Assembly: GCA_910584595.1 (NCBI GenBank)
Contig: CAJUBQ010000003.1
Span: 1 to 64,000, forward strand
Direction: 5' to 3'
Source: an uncultured Eubacterium sp.
GTDB lineage: Bacteria > Bacillota > Clostridia > Lachnospirales > Lachnospiraceae
DNA length: 64,000 bases
The notes beneath the pieces are model-generated. The model had not been told where the DNA came from and did no database searches. It worked only from the letters and a program-made list of their open reading frames with translations. Shown piece by piece: positions 51,477 through 60,501 of the stretch. The translations under genes and the position numbers were made by a program. Numbering within the stretch: position 1 is the first letter of the stretch; each line of letters opens with the position of its first letter.

Positions 51477-53369
51477 TTAACTATTCCCTTGTTCAATCGT
51501 TCCGTCCCGGTATGCTTCTAATAATTTCTTTAATCCTTCAATATCTTCTAATATTTTCTTCCCGTTATCCGTATGTTTTACCATCAGCCGTTCTTTTTCT
51601 GTCTCTACCAATTCGCTTTCCGATTCGATATCTTTATTTTCCCGCAATGCCGTATACACACTTTCAAACGGCTGATGCGCTTTTATTCGGATACCATGGG
51701 AATTATAGATTAACGTATATCCTGCAATTCCGGTTGTCTTATGGTAACTGCGGCAAAATCCTCCATCAATCACCATCAGCTTTCCATTCGCCCGTACCGG
51801 CATCTCGCCTTCCCCGGTACGAACAGGGGTATGCCCGTTAATAATATGTGAAAAAGACGAATACAGTCCGAATTCACGTAAAATCATATTACAGGTTTTT
51901 TCCGTCTGGTAAAACTTATAGTACGGATCAGATTCTTCATGCCAGACCGATTGATCCGCAATATAGCTTCTCTCAAACGTCTTGATATTACGCCCGCATA
52001 ACGGAGATTTTCTGCCGCACCATAAATACCACATAAAATCCAGGTCACTCTGTCTGCGGCCGGATAAATATGCCCGTCTGCTTGTCTTATCTGCATACTC
52101 TAAATAAGCGCGCCCTTTGTACATTCTTCCATCTATACAGATGCCTTCAAAATTTCCTTCCTGATCTAATGGAATACAGCCGTGATACAGCAAATTTCCA
52201 TTGAAAGTCTTATACATTCCACCCTTTTTATACAAGAATCGGATATGTTCGTTTAAACGGCTGCTATTTACAAACGCCATACACAGTTCATCTATCACCT
52301 CTGCTTCTTCATCAGACAATCGATAAACATCATCCGGGTCAATCGTAGGAAATTCCTTCTCTTCCAGCTCATAAGTCTTTCCTTCCAATTCGATCGTATG
52401 ATCTGCCCAATGAATGCGATGAAGCAGTCTGCGGTCATCCATTTCATACTCCGGATGCCTTGCAATCACTTCTCCTTCCAGTTTAAAAAGCATGACTGTA
52501 ACCGCTTTTACAGCAGCCTGCATAGGCTCTATATCCGGATAAAGCTTTTCTGCAAAGAGTGTTAATCTTCGCAAACTGATTCCATAGCTGTTTTCTAATA
52601 TTTCCGTATTATTATATTTCAGGTTGTTGCGTACCACATTTGCAATACACGCTTTGCTCCCAGCCGCAGCGCCCATCCATAAAATATCATGATTGCCCCA
52701 TTCAATATCAAGCGAATGATATTTCATCAGCAAATCCAATATCTGATCCGCACAGGCGCCCCTGTCAAAAATATCTCCGACAATATGCAGCCGGTCTACC
52801 GCCATCCGCTTAATTAAATCCGCAAGCGCAACGATAAATTCATCTGCATTATCCAGTTCAATAATCGTTGTTAATATTTCCCGGTGATAAATAACCTGAT
52901 TATTATCTTCATCCTTTTGTACATGCAGCAGCTCATCAATAATATAGGCAAATTCTTTGGGCATTGCTTTTCGCACTTTCGAACGAGTATATTTAGACGA
53001 TAGTGTCTTTGCAATTTCAATTAATTCTGTCAAAATCTCACGATACCATTCGCGCAGATTTATTACTTCCTTTTTAATTAACTCCAGCTTTTCACGTGGA
53101 TAATAAATGAGCGTACAGATCTGCTCCCGCTCCGCATCTGACAGCTTTTCTTCAAACAACATATCCACCTTTTCGCGAATGACCCCTGAACAGTTATTTA
53201 ATATATGATAAAAAGCCTCATACTCCCCATGAAGATCACTCATAAAATGCTCTGTCCCCTTAGGCAGATTTAAAATTGCATTCAGGTTAATAATTTCCCT
53301 GCATACCGCCTGAATGGTTGGATATTTTTCTGCGAGCAGCATTAAATATTTCTCCTGACCAAATTCCAT
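51477..53369 (-). CDS. fbp: fructose-1,6-bisphosphatase class 3
   Basis: 630 residues from the ATG at 53369 with AGGAGAGGGGG upstream. The metallophosphatase core contains FMSDLHGEYEAFYHILN (~44-60), IVGDIFDRGACADQIL, WGNHDILWMG and HIINGHTPVRTGEGEMPV, the pattern of class 3 Fbp in Firmicutes, an essential enzyme of gluconeogenesis. It is much longer than class 1 enzymes, as expected. Confidence 0.96.
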   Translation of the reverse strand: MEFGQEKYLMLLAEKYPTIQAVCREIINLNAILNLPKGTEHFMSDLHGEYEAFYHILNNCSGVIREKVDMLFEEKLSDAEREQICTLIYYPREKLELIKKEVINLREWYREILTELIEIAKTLSSKYTRSKVRKAMPKEFAYIIDELLHVQKDEDNNQVIYHREILTTIIELDNADEFIVALADLIKRMAVDRLHIVGDIFDRGACADQILDLLMKYHSLDIEWGNHDILWMGAAAGSKACIANVVRNNLKYNNTEILENSYGISLRRLTLFAEKLYPDIEPMQAAVKAVTVMLFKLEGEVIARHPEYEMDDRRLLHRIHWADHTIELEGKTYELEEKEFPTIDPDDVYRLSDEEAEVIDELCMAFVNSSRLNEHIRFLYKKGGMYKTFNGNLLYHGCIPLDQEGNFEGICIDGRMYKGRAYLEYADKTSRRAYLSGRRQSDLDFMWYLWCGRKSPLCGRNIKTFERSYIADQSVWHEESDPYYKFYQTEKTCNMILREFGLYSSFSHIINGHTPVRTGEGEMPVRANGKLMVIDGGFCRSYHKTTGIAGYTLIYNSHGIRIKAHQPFESVYTALRENKDIESESELVETEKERLMVKHTDNGKKILEDIEGLKKLLEAYRDGTIEQGNS

Positions 53370-53510
53370 AATTTCCCCCTCTCCTTTTTCAATAAATATA
53401 CTATCGTACACGTTCCGTTAAAGCCTGAAAATCTCCACATATCCTATTAGCAATAAAATTATATCAAATTTAAATGGCGCTGCCAATTACTTTTTCTCTT
53501 TCATAAATAC

Positions 53511-54440
53511 TTAAACTTTAGAAATATGAAAGTCTTTTCTTGGATGTTTCGTTACTAATATATCTCTTTGTTTCTCCATTGCTACATGCGTATATATTTC
53601 TGTAATATTGATAGAGCTATGTCCCAGCATTTCCTGAATATAACGAATATCTACATCAGCTTCCAGCAGACTTGTTGCAAATGTATGGCGAAACATATGC
53701 GGCGTGATATGCATCTCTATCGCGGCAGACGCCGTATATTTATGAATCATTCTGCGGACTGACTGATCGGACAATGGCCTTCCGGCCTGGTTTACAAAAA
53801 AATACCCACACTCATTTATTTTATCTGCAAACGTCATCCTGTATTCATCCAAAATAAGGATCACATCATTGTTTCCGATCTGTATTTTTCGTTCTTTGGA
53901 TCCTTTCCCATAAATCAGAATATTTTTATCTAACAAATCCACATCTGACGCTTTTAAACAGCACAATTCCGAAATACGCATTCCCGTTGCAAACAGCAGT
54001 TCGATGACCGCAATATCTCTGAGCGTCGTCTGCTTCTTATAATCGGACACTGCATTCTCATGTTCTTTATAAATCACGCACAAAAATTTCTCAACCGTAC
54101 GAAGCGGTATCGTCTTTGGCAGCATCACAGGCTCCCGGAACTTCACCTGTATTTTATGAAACGGATTCTGTTCTATCATTTCTTTATATTCAAAATAACG
54201 AAAAAGCGCTTTCAACGAAGCAATTTTTCTTTTTACCGTTTTCGGCTTGTATTGTTTATGGAGTCCGGCTATAAAATCTTCCAATACCGCCGCTGTTATC
54301 TCACATAGCTCCGCATTTGATACTGCTATGCAAAACTGATGCAAATCAATCCGATACGCTTTCAGCGTCTTTTCATCCAGCCTTTTTTGATACTGGCAAA
54401 ATTGTAAATATTTGTTTATTTGTGTCTGTAAATCGTTCAT
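53511..54440 (-). CDS. XerC/XerD-type tyrosine recombinase
   Basis: 309 residues from the ATG at 54440 with GAGGAGG upstream. The N-terminal SAM-like core-binding domain (residues ~1-90) is followed by a catalytic domain with R in LFATGMRISELCCL, K in YGKGSKERKIQIGN, HMFRHTFATSLLEADVDIR, H in LGHSSINITEIYTHVAMEKQ and the nucleophile Y in IYTH. This is the full R-K-H-R-H-Y set. Length fits Xer proteins that resolve chromosome dimers at dif; an orphan integrase is also possible. No dif-like palindrome or other phage genes are seen next to it. Confidence 0.85.
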   Translation of the reverse strand: MNDLQTQINKYLQFCQYQKRLDEKTLKAYRIDLHQFCIAVSNAELCEITAAVLEDFIAGLHKQYKPKTVKRKIASLKALFRYFEYKEMIEQNPFHKIQVKFREPVMLPKTIPLRTVEKFLCVIYKEHENAVSDYKKQTTLRDIAVIELLFATGMRISELCCLKASDVDLLDKNILIYGKGSKERKIQIGNNDVILILDEYRMTFADKINECGYFFVNQAGRPLSDQSVRRMIHKYTASAAIEMHITPHMFRHTFATSLLEADVDIRYIQEMLGHSSINITEIYTHVAMEKQRDILVTKHPRKDFHISKV

Positions 54441-54603
54441 GTTGTTCCTCCTCTTTTGTAAAAATAAAATGCCATTATAGCTTATGTATTTGAAACTGTA
54501 AAGAAAAAACAAAGAAACCGCCCATTGACGAAAAATCAAATTCATGATAATGTTTTAAAAGTTATAAAAATACATATTTTAAGCAGAAAGAGGTGAAAAC
54601 TTA

Positions 54604-55743
54604 ATGATTTACAAAGATTTTCAGGATTTACATTTATCAGCCCTCGGACTTGGCGCCATGCGTCTGCCGGCTGCCGGAGAAAACTTTTCCGAAATTGACG
54701 AAGCTGCTGCTGAAAAAATGGTTGCTTATGCTATGGAACATGGGATTAACTATTATGATACCGCCTGGGGATACCATGACGGACATTCAGAAACAGTCAT
54801 CGGCCGGATTCTAAGCAAATATTCACGTGACAGCTACTATCTTGCGACAAAATTCCCGGGATACGATCTGTCTAATATGGATAAGGTAGAGACTATTTTC
54901 GAACAGCAGCTAAAAAAATGCAAGACAGACTATTTTGATTTTTATCTGTTTCATAATGTATGTGAAATGAATATTGATGCTTATCTGGATTCAAAATACG
55001 GCATCTTTGATTACTTAATGAAACAGAAAGAAAACGGCAGAATCCGCCACCTCGGATTTTCCGCACATGGCGACTGCAGTATTATGAAACGGTTTTTAGA
55101 TGCGTACGGTGAGCAGATGGAGTTTGCCCAGATTCAATTAAACTGGATTGACTGGACGTTCCAAAATGCAAAGGAAAAGGCATCTCTTTTAAATGAACGT
55201 CATATCCCGATTTGGGTGATGGAACCGCTGCGCGGCGGTAAACTGGCATCGTTATCGGAGGAAGCTTCCACCCAGCTGCATACACTGCGTCCGGATGAAG
55301 ATATGCCGGCATGGGCATTTCGTTTCCTGCAGGGTATTGATGGCGTTACGATGATTTTGTCCGGTATGTCTGATCTGAAACAAGTACAGGACAATATAAA
55401 AACTTTTGAGACTGACCGTCCATTAAATCAACAGGAACAAACGACTCTGCTTAACATTGCTCATCAAATGATACAAAATATCCTGCCATGTACCGCCTGC
55501 CGCTATTGTACCGCACACTGCCCAAAAGGGCTGGATATCCCTTCCCTGTTAAGCCTTTATAATGAACATTGCTTTACCGGCGGTGGATTTATTGCACCTA
55601 TGGCGCTCATGGCTGTACCAAAAGAGAAACATCCGTCTGCCTGCATCGGATGCCGCAGCTGTGAAGCAGTCTGCCCGCAGCAGATTAAAATATCAGAAGC
55701 TATGGCAGATTTTGATGCCAAATTACAAAACGCTTCTTTTTAG
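54604..55743 (+). CDS. aldo/keto reductase with C-terminal 4Fe-4S ferredoxin domain
   Basis: 379 residues. Aldo/keto reductase barrel with NYYDTAWGYHDGHSETVIGR and ATKFPGYDL; the NADPH-binding region IPIWVMEPLRGGKLASLSEE. The catalytic Tyr lies in NYYDTAWGYH. Residues ~295-375 carry two clusters, CTACRYCTAHCPKGLDIPS and CIGCRSCEAVCPQQIKISE, giving the CxxCxxCxxxC motifs. This type is common in anaerobes and probably couples reduction of an aldehyde to ferredoxin. AGAGGTG upstream. Confidence 0.92.
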   Translation: MIYKDFQDLHLSALGLGAMRLPAAGENFSEIDEAAAEKMVAYAMEHGINYYDTAWGYHDGHSETVIGRILSKYSRDSYYLATKFPGYDLSNMDKVETIFEQQLKKCKTDYFDFYLFHNVCEMNIDAYLDSKYGIFDYLMKQKENGRIRHLGFSAHGDCSIMKRFLDAYGEQMEFAQIQLNWIDWTFQNAKEKASLLNERHIPIWVMEPLRGGKLASLSEEASTQLHTLRPDEDMPAWAFRFLQGIDGVTMILSGMSDLKQVQDNIKTFETDRPLNQQEQTTLLNIAHQMIQNILPCTACRYCTAHCPKGLDIPSLLSLYNEHCFTGGGFIAPMALMAVPKEKHPSACIGCRSCEAVCPQQIKISEAMADFDAKLQNASF

Positions 55744-55758
55744 CTATTTACAAAAAAA

Positions 55759-55792
55759 TTTGCAGGGACCGGCGCTCTGCCATCCCTGCAAA
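55759..55792 (-). terminator. terminator of the rib operon
   Basis: TTTGCAGGGA (55759-55768) pairs with 55783-55792 and a run of seven U follows on the minus strand. Located 8 bp after the ribH stop. Confidence 0.75.
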
Positions 55793-55799
55793 ACACTAT

Positions 55800-56267
55800 T
55801 TAACTCTCAATTTCCCGAATCAGATTCACCATCTCTATCGCGCCAACCGCACAGTCATAGCCCTTATTTCCTGCTTTCGTACCTGCCCTTTCGATTGCCT
55901 GCTCAATATTTTCCGTTGTAAGAATGCCGAACATCACCGGGATACCGCTTTCCAGCGAAACAGCAGCGATTCCTTTTGATACTTCGTTACATACATAATC
56001 ATAATGGCTTGTGGCTCCGCGAATGACTGCCCCCAGACAAATGACTGCATCATACTTTCCGCTCTTCGCCATTTTTGATGCGATCAGCGGGATCTCAAAC
56101 GCTCCCGGAACCCATGCTACATGCACATCTTCTTCTTTCACATCATGTCGAATCAATCCATCCATCGCCCCGCCTACCAGCTTTGATGTGATAAATTCAT
56201 TAAATCGTGCTGCAACAATACCGACTTTGATCTCTTTTGACACAAGTTTTCCTTCAAATGTTTTCAT
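55800..56267 (-). CDS. ribH: 6,7-dimethyl-8-ribityllumazine synthase
   Basis: 155 residues from the ATG at 56267 with AAAGGA upstream. VGIVAARFNEFITSKLVGGA, VAWVPGAFEIPLIA, VICLGAVIRGATSHYDYVCN and VMFGILTTENIEQAIERAGT are the family signature; the H in TSHYDYV is catalytic. Penultimate step of riboflavin synthesis, making 6,7-dimethyl-8-ribityllumazine. Last gene of the operon, 125 bp behind ribBA through an AT-rich spacer. Confidence 0.97.
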   Translation of the reverse strand: MKTFEGKLVSKEIKVGIVAARFNEFITSKLVGGAMDGLIRHDVKEEDVHVAWVPGAFEIPLIASKMAKSGKYDAVICLGAVIRGATSHYDYVCNEVSKGIAAVSLESGIPVMFGILTTENIEQAIERAGTKAGNKGYDCAVGAIEMVNLIREIES

Positions 56268-56392
56268 AATAATTTCCTTTCTTTTTTGTTTGTTCTCTGT
56301 TTTTCTGTTCTCAATTTTTAAATTTATTAAATATAGTTTAATTATTTCACCATACAGATTCAAGGCTTTGAGCTAAAATATTAATTTTAATA

Positions 56393-57592
56393 TTAATATT
56401 TTAAAATATGTCCCATGCGCTGCTGTTTTGTTTTCAAATAAAACAAATCATGCGCTGTAGCATCCATCTGAATCGGCACACGTTCTGAGATTTCCATTCC
56501 AAACTCTGAAAGCTGATATACTTTATCCGGATTGTTTGTCAGCAGATGCAGGCTTTTTACCCCTAAATCCCGTAAGATTTGCGCTCCAATATAATACTCA
56601 CGCTGATCTCCGGCAAATCCAAGCGCAAGATTCGCTTCCAATGTATCCATTCCCTGTTCCTGCAGCTCATAGGCGCGCAATTTATTAATTAAGCCAATTC
56701 CACGGCCCTCCTGGCGCATATAAAGCAAAATCCCACGGCCCTCTTTTTCAATCTGTGTCATTGCAGCTGCAAATTGCTGCCCACAGTCACAGCGTAAGGA
56801 ACCAAACGTATCTCCTGTCAGACATTCAGAATGCACTCGGCAAAGCACATCTTTTCCATCGCTGATATCCCCTTTTACTAATGCAACATGATGCTCTCCG
56901 TTCAGCTGATTGACATAACCATACGCTGTAAAGTCACCATATTTTGTCGGCATTTTCGTAACCGTTACCCGTTCCACCAGCTTTTCATGACATTTTCGGT
57001 AATTCTGCAAGTCCTGAATCGTAATAAACGTCAAATCCCACTTTTTTGCCAGTTCCGCCAATTCCGGCATACGCATCATCGTTCCATCATCACGCATAAT
57101 CTCACAGCAAAGTCCGCATTCTTTTAAACCTGCAAGCCTGCACAAATCTACGGTCGCCTCCGTATGCCCATTTCGCTCTAAAACACCGTTTTCTTTTGCC
57201 AAAAGCGGAAACATGTGTCCCGGCCGACGAAAATCTTCCGGCTTCACATCATCTGCTACACAGTTCATAGCTGTAACAGATCGTTCCGCGGCAGAAATAC
57301 CTGTCGAAGTTGAAACATGGTCAATCGAAACGGTAAACGCTGTTTCATGATTGTCCGTATTGTCCTGAACCATCTGTGGAATTCTTAATTTCTGCACATA
57401 TTTTGCTGACATTGGCATACAGATCAGCCCTTTGCCATATGTCGCCATGAAATTAATATTCTCTGTAGTTGCAAACTCCGCCGCACAAATAAAGTCGCCT
57501 TCATTTTCCCTGTCCTGGTCATCTGTCACCAAAATAATTTTTCCATTTCTCAAATCAGCCAACGCTTCTTCTACCGTATGAAACTGAAACAT
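56393..57592 (-). CDS. ribBA: bifunctional DHBP synthase / GTP cyclohydrolase II
   Basis: 399 residues from the ATG at 57592, since AGGAGG lies seven bases before it; the GTG at 57598 is too close. N-terminal DHBP synthase with VTDDQDRENEGDFICAAEF and RRPGHMFPLLAKENGVLERN; C-terminal cyclohydrolase II with VHSECLTGDTFGSLRCDCGQ (zinc Cys) and RQEGRGIGLINKLRAYELQE. Supplies both precursors of riboflavin, from ribulose-5-P and GTP. Confidence 0.97.
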   Translation of the reverse strand: MFQFHTVEEALADLRNGKIILVTDDQDRENEGDFICAAEFATTENINFMATYGKGLICMPMSAKYVQKLRIPQMVQDNTDNHETAFTVSIDHVSTSTGISAAERSVTAMNCVADDVKPEDFRRPGHMFPLLAKENGVLERNGHTEATVDLCRLAGLKECGLCCEIMRDDGTMMRMPELAELAKKWDLTFITIQDLQNYRKCHEKLVERVTVTKMPTKYGDFTAYGYVNQLNGEHHVALVKGDISDGKDVLCRVHSECLTGDTFGSLRCDCGQQFAAAMTQIEKEGRGILLYMRQEGRGIGLINKLRAYELQEQGMDTLEANLALGFAGDQREYYIGAQILRDLGVKSLHLLTNNPDKVYQLSEFGMEISERVPIQMDATAHDLFYLKTKQQRMGHILKY

Positions 57593-57603
57593 ATCCACTC
57601 CTC

Positions 57604-58263
57604 CTAAAATCCATATTTCATTAAAAACTCTTTTGTAATACTACTCTTTTTTTCCTGACTTTTTTCCTGCTCTGCAGCAGGCTGCATCAATTTTTCCACA
57701 TACTTTCCAATGATATCCGTCTCCAGATTCACAATATCTCCGATCGTACGCTCCTTTAAAATCGTCTGCTGCTGCGTATGCGGAATAACCGATACGGAAA
57801 AGCTATCCGTCCACACCCGGGCAACGGTCAGGCTGATCCCATCCACCGTCACAGACCCTTTTTCTACAATATATTTTAAAACTGCCGGCTCTGCTTCGAT
57901 CGTATACCAGACTGCCGTATCATCACGGCTCGTACGAACAATCCTGCCAACACCATCCACATGTCCCGCGACAATATGGCCGCCAAACCGTCCATCTGCA
58001 GCCATCGCCCTTTCCAGATTGACACGGCTTCCCCGTTTCATTTGCGCAAGCGAAGACCGGTTTAATGTCTCATGCATGACATCTGCCAGAAAATATCCCT
58101 CAGACAACGCTGTCACGGTCAGACAGATTCCATTGACCGCAATACTGTCTCCAACTTTTGTCTGTTCCAGTACTTTAGATGCCTGAATCGTTAATATGGC
58201 AGAGCTCTGTCCTTTTTTTATCTGCTGAATGGTTCCGATTTCCTCAATAATCCCTGTGAACAT
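57604..58263 (-). CDS. ribE: riboflavin synthase alpha subunit
   Basis: 219 residues. Two lumazine-binding repeats, FTGIIEEIGTIQQIKKGQSS and HIVAGHVDGVGRIVRTSRDD, with SVTVDGISLTVARVW at the second active site. It dismutates ribityllumazine to riboflavin. It overlaps the ribD stop by 20 bp and reads the ribosome binding site inside ribD. ATG at 58263 preferred; 58266 also possible. Confidence 0.96.
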   Translation of the reverse strand: MFTGIIEEIGTIQQIKKGQSSAILTIQASKVLEQTKVGDSIAVNGICLTVTALSEGYFLADVMHETLNRSSLAQMKRGSRVNLERAMAADGRFGGHIVAGHVDGVGRIVRTSRDDTAVWYTIEAEPAVLKYIVEKGSVTVDGISLTVARVWTDSFSVSVIPHTQQQTILKERTIGDIVNLETDIIGKYVEKLMQPAAEQEKSQEKKSSITKEFLMKYGF

Positions 58264-59356
58264 CATCCGCCACCTCGCTTTCTATTAAAAAATCATCTCC
58301 CAGACGAATCATCGTGCTGTTTTTCAAATAAAACGCATCTGCCACCGCAGCAATACCGGTTCCCTCCACCGGAGTTTTTGCATCCTTTCCGCCAAACAGC
58401 TTCGGTGCAAGATACGCCTGCACTTTTCGCACAACCCCGCTTTCCAGCGCCGCCCAATGCAGCGTTCCGCCTCCTTCCAATAAAATACTGTCAATCTGCT
58501 CTTCCCCTAACATATGCATTAACTGACGCAAATCCAAATGTCCATTTTTTTCATCTGCTAATAAAATCCGACAGCCTGCTCGTTCCAAAGCATCCTGCTT
58601 TTTCTTGTCTGCAAAATGTTTCCCTGCTGCCAGAATCGTCGGAACCTGCCTGGCCGTTGCTACAATCTGAGAATTTAAAGGTATCTTAAGCTTTGTATCA
58701 CATATCACCCGTATCGGATTTCTTCCGCCCGGCATCCTGCAGGTCAGCAGCGGATCATCTGCCAGCACCGTTCCTATCCCAGCCATAATTGCTGTATATC
58801 GATGGCGCTGCTGTTGCACATGATTTCTGGCAGCCTCTCCGGTAATCCATTTGGAATCGCCTGTATAAGCCGCTATTTTTCCATCCATCGTCATCGCATA
58901 TTTCATCACTACGAACGGCAGACCCGTTTGAATATAATAAAAAAACACTTCATTTAAACGATCACACTCTTCCCGCAGCACATTTTCTGTAACCTGTACC
59001 CCGTGTTCCCGCAAAATCTGCACACCCTTGCCACTCACAAGCGGATTTGGATCTGCAGACCCAATTACAACCTTGCCAATACCAGCCTCTATCACTGCAT
59101 TTACACAAGGCGGCTGCTTTCCATAATGACAACACGGTTCCAGTGTCACGTACATCACCGCCCCTTTCGGCGACTCCGTACAGGAAGCAAGCGCATTCCT
59201 CTCTGCATGAGGCTGACCATATGTTTCATGAAAACCTTGCCCGATCACTCTGCCATCCTTAACAACAACCGCTCCAACCATGGGATTAGGCGCAGTAAAT
59301 CCACATCCCTTTTGGGCAAGATCTAATGCCATACGCATATATTCTGTATCATTCAT
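58244..59356 (-). CDS. ribD: bifunctional riboflavin deaminase/reductase
   Basis: 370 residues from the ATG at 59356 with GGAGG upstream. Deaminase domain with zinc ligands PHAERNALA and TLEPCCHYGKQPPCVNAVIE; reductase domain from ~145 with MKYAMTMDGKIAAYTGDSKW and LLEGGGTLHWAALESG. First gene of the operon, controlled by the FMN riboswitch. Confidence 0.96.
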   Translation of the reverse strand: MNDTEYMRMALDLAQKGCGFTAPNPMVGAVVVKDGRVIGQGFHETYGQPHAERNALASCTESPKGAVMYVTLEPCCHYGKQPPCVNAVIEAGIGKVVIGSADPNPLVSGKGVQILREHGVQVTENVLREECDRLNEVFFYYIQTGLPFVVMKYAMTMDGKIAAYTGDSKWITGEAARNHVQQQRHRYTAIMAGIGTVLADDPLLTCRMPGGRNPIRVICDTKLKIPLNSQIVATARQVPTILAAGKHFADKKKQDALERAGCRILLADEKNGHLDLRQLMHMLGEEQIDSILLEGGGTLHWAALESGVVRKVQAYLAPKLFGGKDAKTPVEGTGIAAVADAFYLKNSTMIRLGDDFLIESEVADDVHRDY

Positions 59357-59392
59357 GAAAATACCTCCAACATTTAAGGTTAAACTCACCTA

Positions 59393-59427
59393 AGGAACTG
59401 TTTAAACGTTAAATCTGAACAGTTCCT
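59393..59427. repeat. AACAGTTC-type inverted repeat in the rib leader
   Basis: AGGAACTGTT (59393-59402) pairs with 59418-59427 (AACAGTTCCT) with a 15-base loop. It lies between the rib terminator and ribD, sharing its core with other repeats in the window. Confidence 0.5.
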
Positions 59428-59430
59428 AAC

Positions 59431-59463
59431 AAAAAAGCTCCGGCATGTTAAACAAACCAGAGC
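59431..59463 (-). terminator. FMN riboswitch-controlled terminator
   Basis: GCTCCGG (59437-59443) pairs with CCAGAGC (59457-59463, one G-U pair) and is followed on the minus strand by U6. It lies ~70 bases after the riboswitch, as expected for transcription termination when FMN is bound. Confidence 0.75.
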
Positions 59464-59538
59464 AGATGCTTTCCATACAGACTTTATCCGAAGACTTTCC
59501 ATACAGAATGACGCAGAATCATTGTTCTGCATCTTACA

Positions 59539-59647
59539 ATCTTCTTTCATCCAGACTATACTGTCGGCTTCGGAATTTCACCGAATCATGCCTTACGGCT
59601 CGTGGGCTTTACCACCGGTAGGGACTCACACCCTGCCCTGAAGATTT
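59539..59647 (-). ncRNA. FMN riboswitch (RFN element)
   Basis: Minus-strand sequence has the RFN consensus blocks in order: CTTCAGGGCAGGGTG, CCCTACCGGTGGTAAAGCCC, CGAGCC...ATTCGGTGAAATTCCGAAGC, CCGACAGTATAGTCTGGATG, then AAAGAAG. The segment lies directly upstream of the rib operon and binds FMN. Confidence 0.97.
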
Positions 59648-59711
59648 TATTCAATTCTGCAAATGATTATAAACCATTGCATGTGATTATGCAAGAGGGT
59701 ATTTGCTGGAT

Positions 59712-59922
59712 GATAGTGTAACTTTACTTGGGGGTTTGAATGAGCAGACTATTCCCTTAATTTTTGAATCTATTTTATTAACATACGCTGACAATCACAT
59801 TATTAAAGAGGATTTTTCCTCCTTTTTATGCGGATGTTTTTGTGGTTAATTACATTATAGCATAAAAAACGGGTGTTCCCTATTATTTTTTGGAAAAATC
59901 CCCCAAGTAAAGTTACACTATC
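59712..59922. mobile_element. non-autonomous element with 23-bp perfect inverted repeats
   Basis: GATAGTGTAACTTTACTTGG plus GGG (59712-59734) is exactly repeated in reverse complement at 59900-59922. The 165 bp between are AT-rich and carry no gene. No target duplication is visible: its right end abuts the next repeat unit directly. This is the form of a MITE, and GxxAGTGTAA-like ends occur in IS256-type elements. Confidence 0.65.
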
Positions 59923-60272
59923 TTGACAATTCAATAGACTTTACACTCTCAACAACATACGCTATAATGATTATATCAGATAACAACTGCATCAATCACA
60001 AAGGCGGTGAGAATATGGAAGTATTAGAGGAAATGAACAACGGCGAAATAATTCAAAAAGGACTTGAAGATTTTAGAAATGTTCAACAGCATATGCTTTT
60101 AGCAAAAAAAGAAAATGCTGTTGAGACATATGCAAGCCTGAAAAAACAGTATTTGTCTTTAAAGACATTGCTTCATAGTTTAGGCGTGAATATGTCAGAT
60201 ATTGACGAAATTAAAGAATAACAAATAAATAACAACCTACAAAACCAGAGTGTAAAGTCTATTGAATTGTCA
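59923..60272. mobile_element. 27-bp inverted repeat unit enclosing a small gene
   Basis: TTGACAATTCAATAGACTTT plus ACACTCT (59923-59949) is exactly repeated in reverse complement at 60246-60272. The intervening 296 bp hold one small ORF with its own promoter: TTTACA (59940-59945, inside the left repeat), 17 bp, TATAAT (59963-59968). It could be a small transposable unit, or a segment able to invert. Confidence 0.6.
60015..60221 (+). CDS. hypothetical 68-residue helical protein inside the 27-bp repeat unit
   Basis: Start ATG at 60015 with GGCGGTGAG upstream. Entirely helical by appearance, with no membrane segment: DFRNVQQHMLLAKKENAVET, LKKQYLSLKTLLHSLGVNMS. I do not recognise a family. Being enclosed by perfect inverted repeats with a promoter overlapping one of them suggests a passenger gene or a small accessory protein of the element. 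Confidence 0.5.
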   Translation: MEVLEEMNNGEIIQKGLEDFRNVQQHMLLAKKENAVETYASLKKQYLSLKTLLHSLGVNMSDIDEIKE

Positions 60273-60309
60273 ATATGCTTTACACTTTTTATTTAGGAAG
60301 GTTATGATT

Positions 60310-60366
60310 ATGAATAAATATTTTGAAAATATTAGAACAAGTGTAAAGCCGCAGCCGTTCAGATAA
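60310..60366 (+). pseudogene. truncated ORF cut by a dispersed repeat
   Basis: An ATG at 60310 with AGGAAGG upstream opens an 18-codon frame (MNKYFENIRTSVKPQPFR) ending at TAA in the repeat copy at 60355-60385. A proper ribosome binding site suggests it was the start of a longer gene whose rest was replaced. Confidence 0.35.
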
Positions 60367-60385
60367 CCGATGGAACTGTTACAAA
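60355..60385. repeat. second copy of the dispersed repeat
   Basis: CCGTTCAGATAACCGATGGA continues with ACTGTTACAAA and matches 18405-18435 at 27 of 31 positions. Confidence 0.55.
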
Positions 60386-60501
60386 GCCTCACTAAACAGC
60401 GCCGCTTGTCCTCTATATAGAAATACAGACTAAATTTTTTTTGGATTTATGCCGATAGCAAATAAGAAAGCATTTTCATTTTTATGAACGGAGGACATCA
60501 A

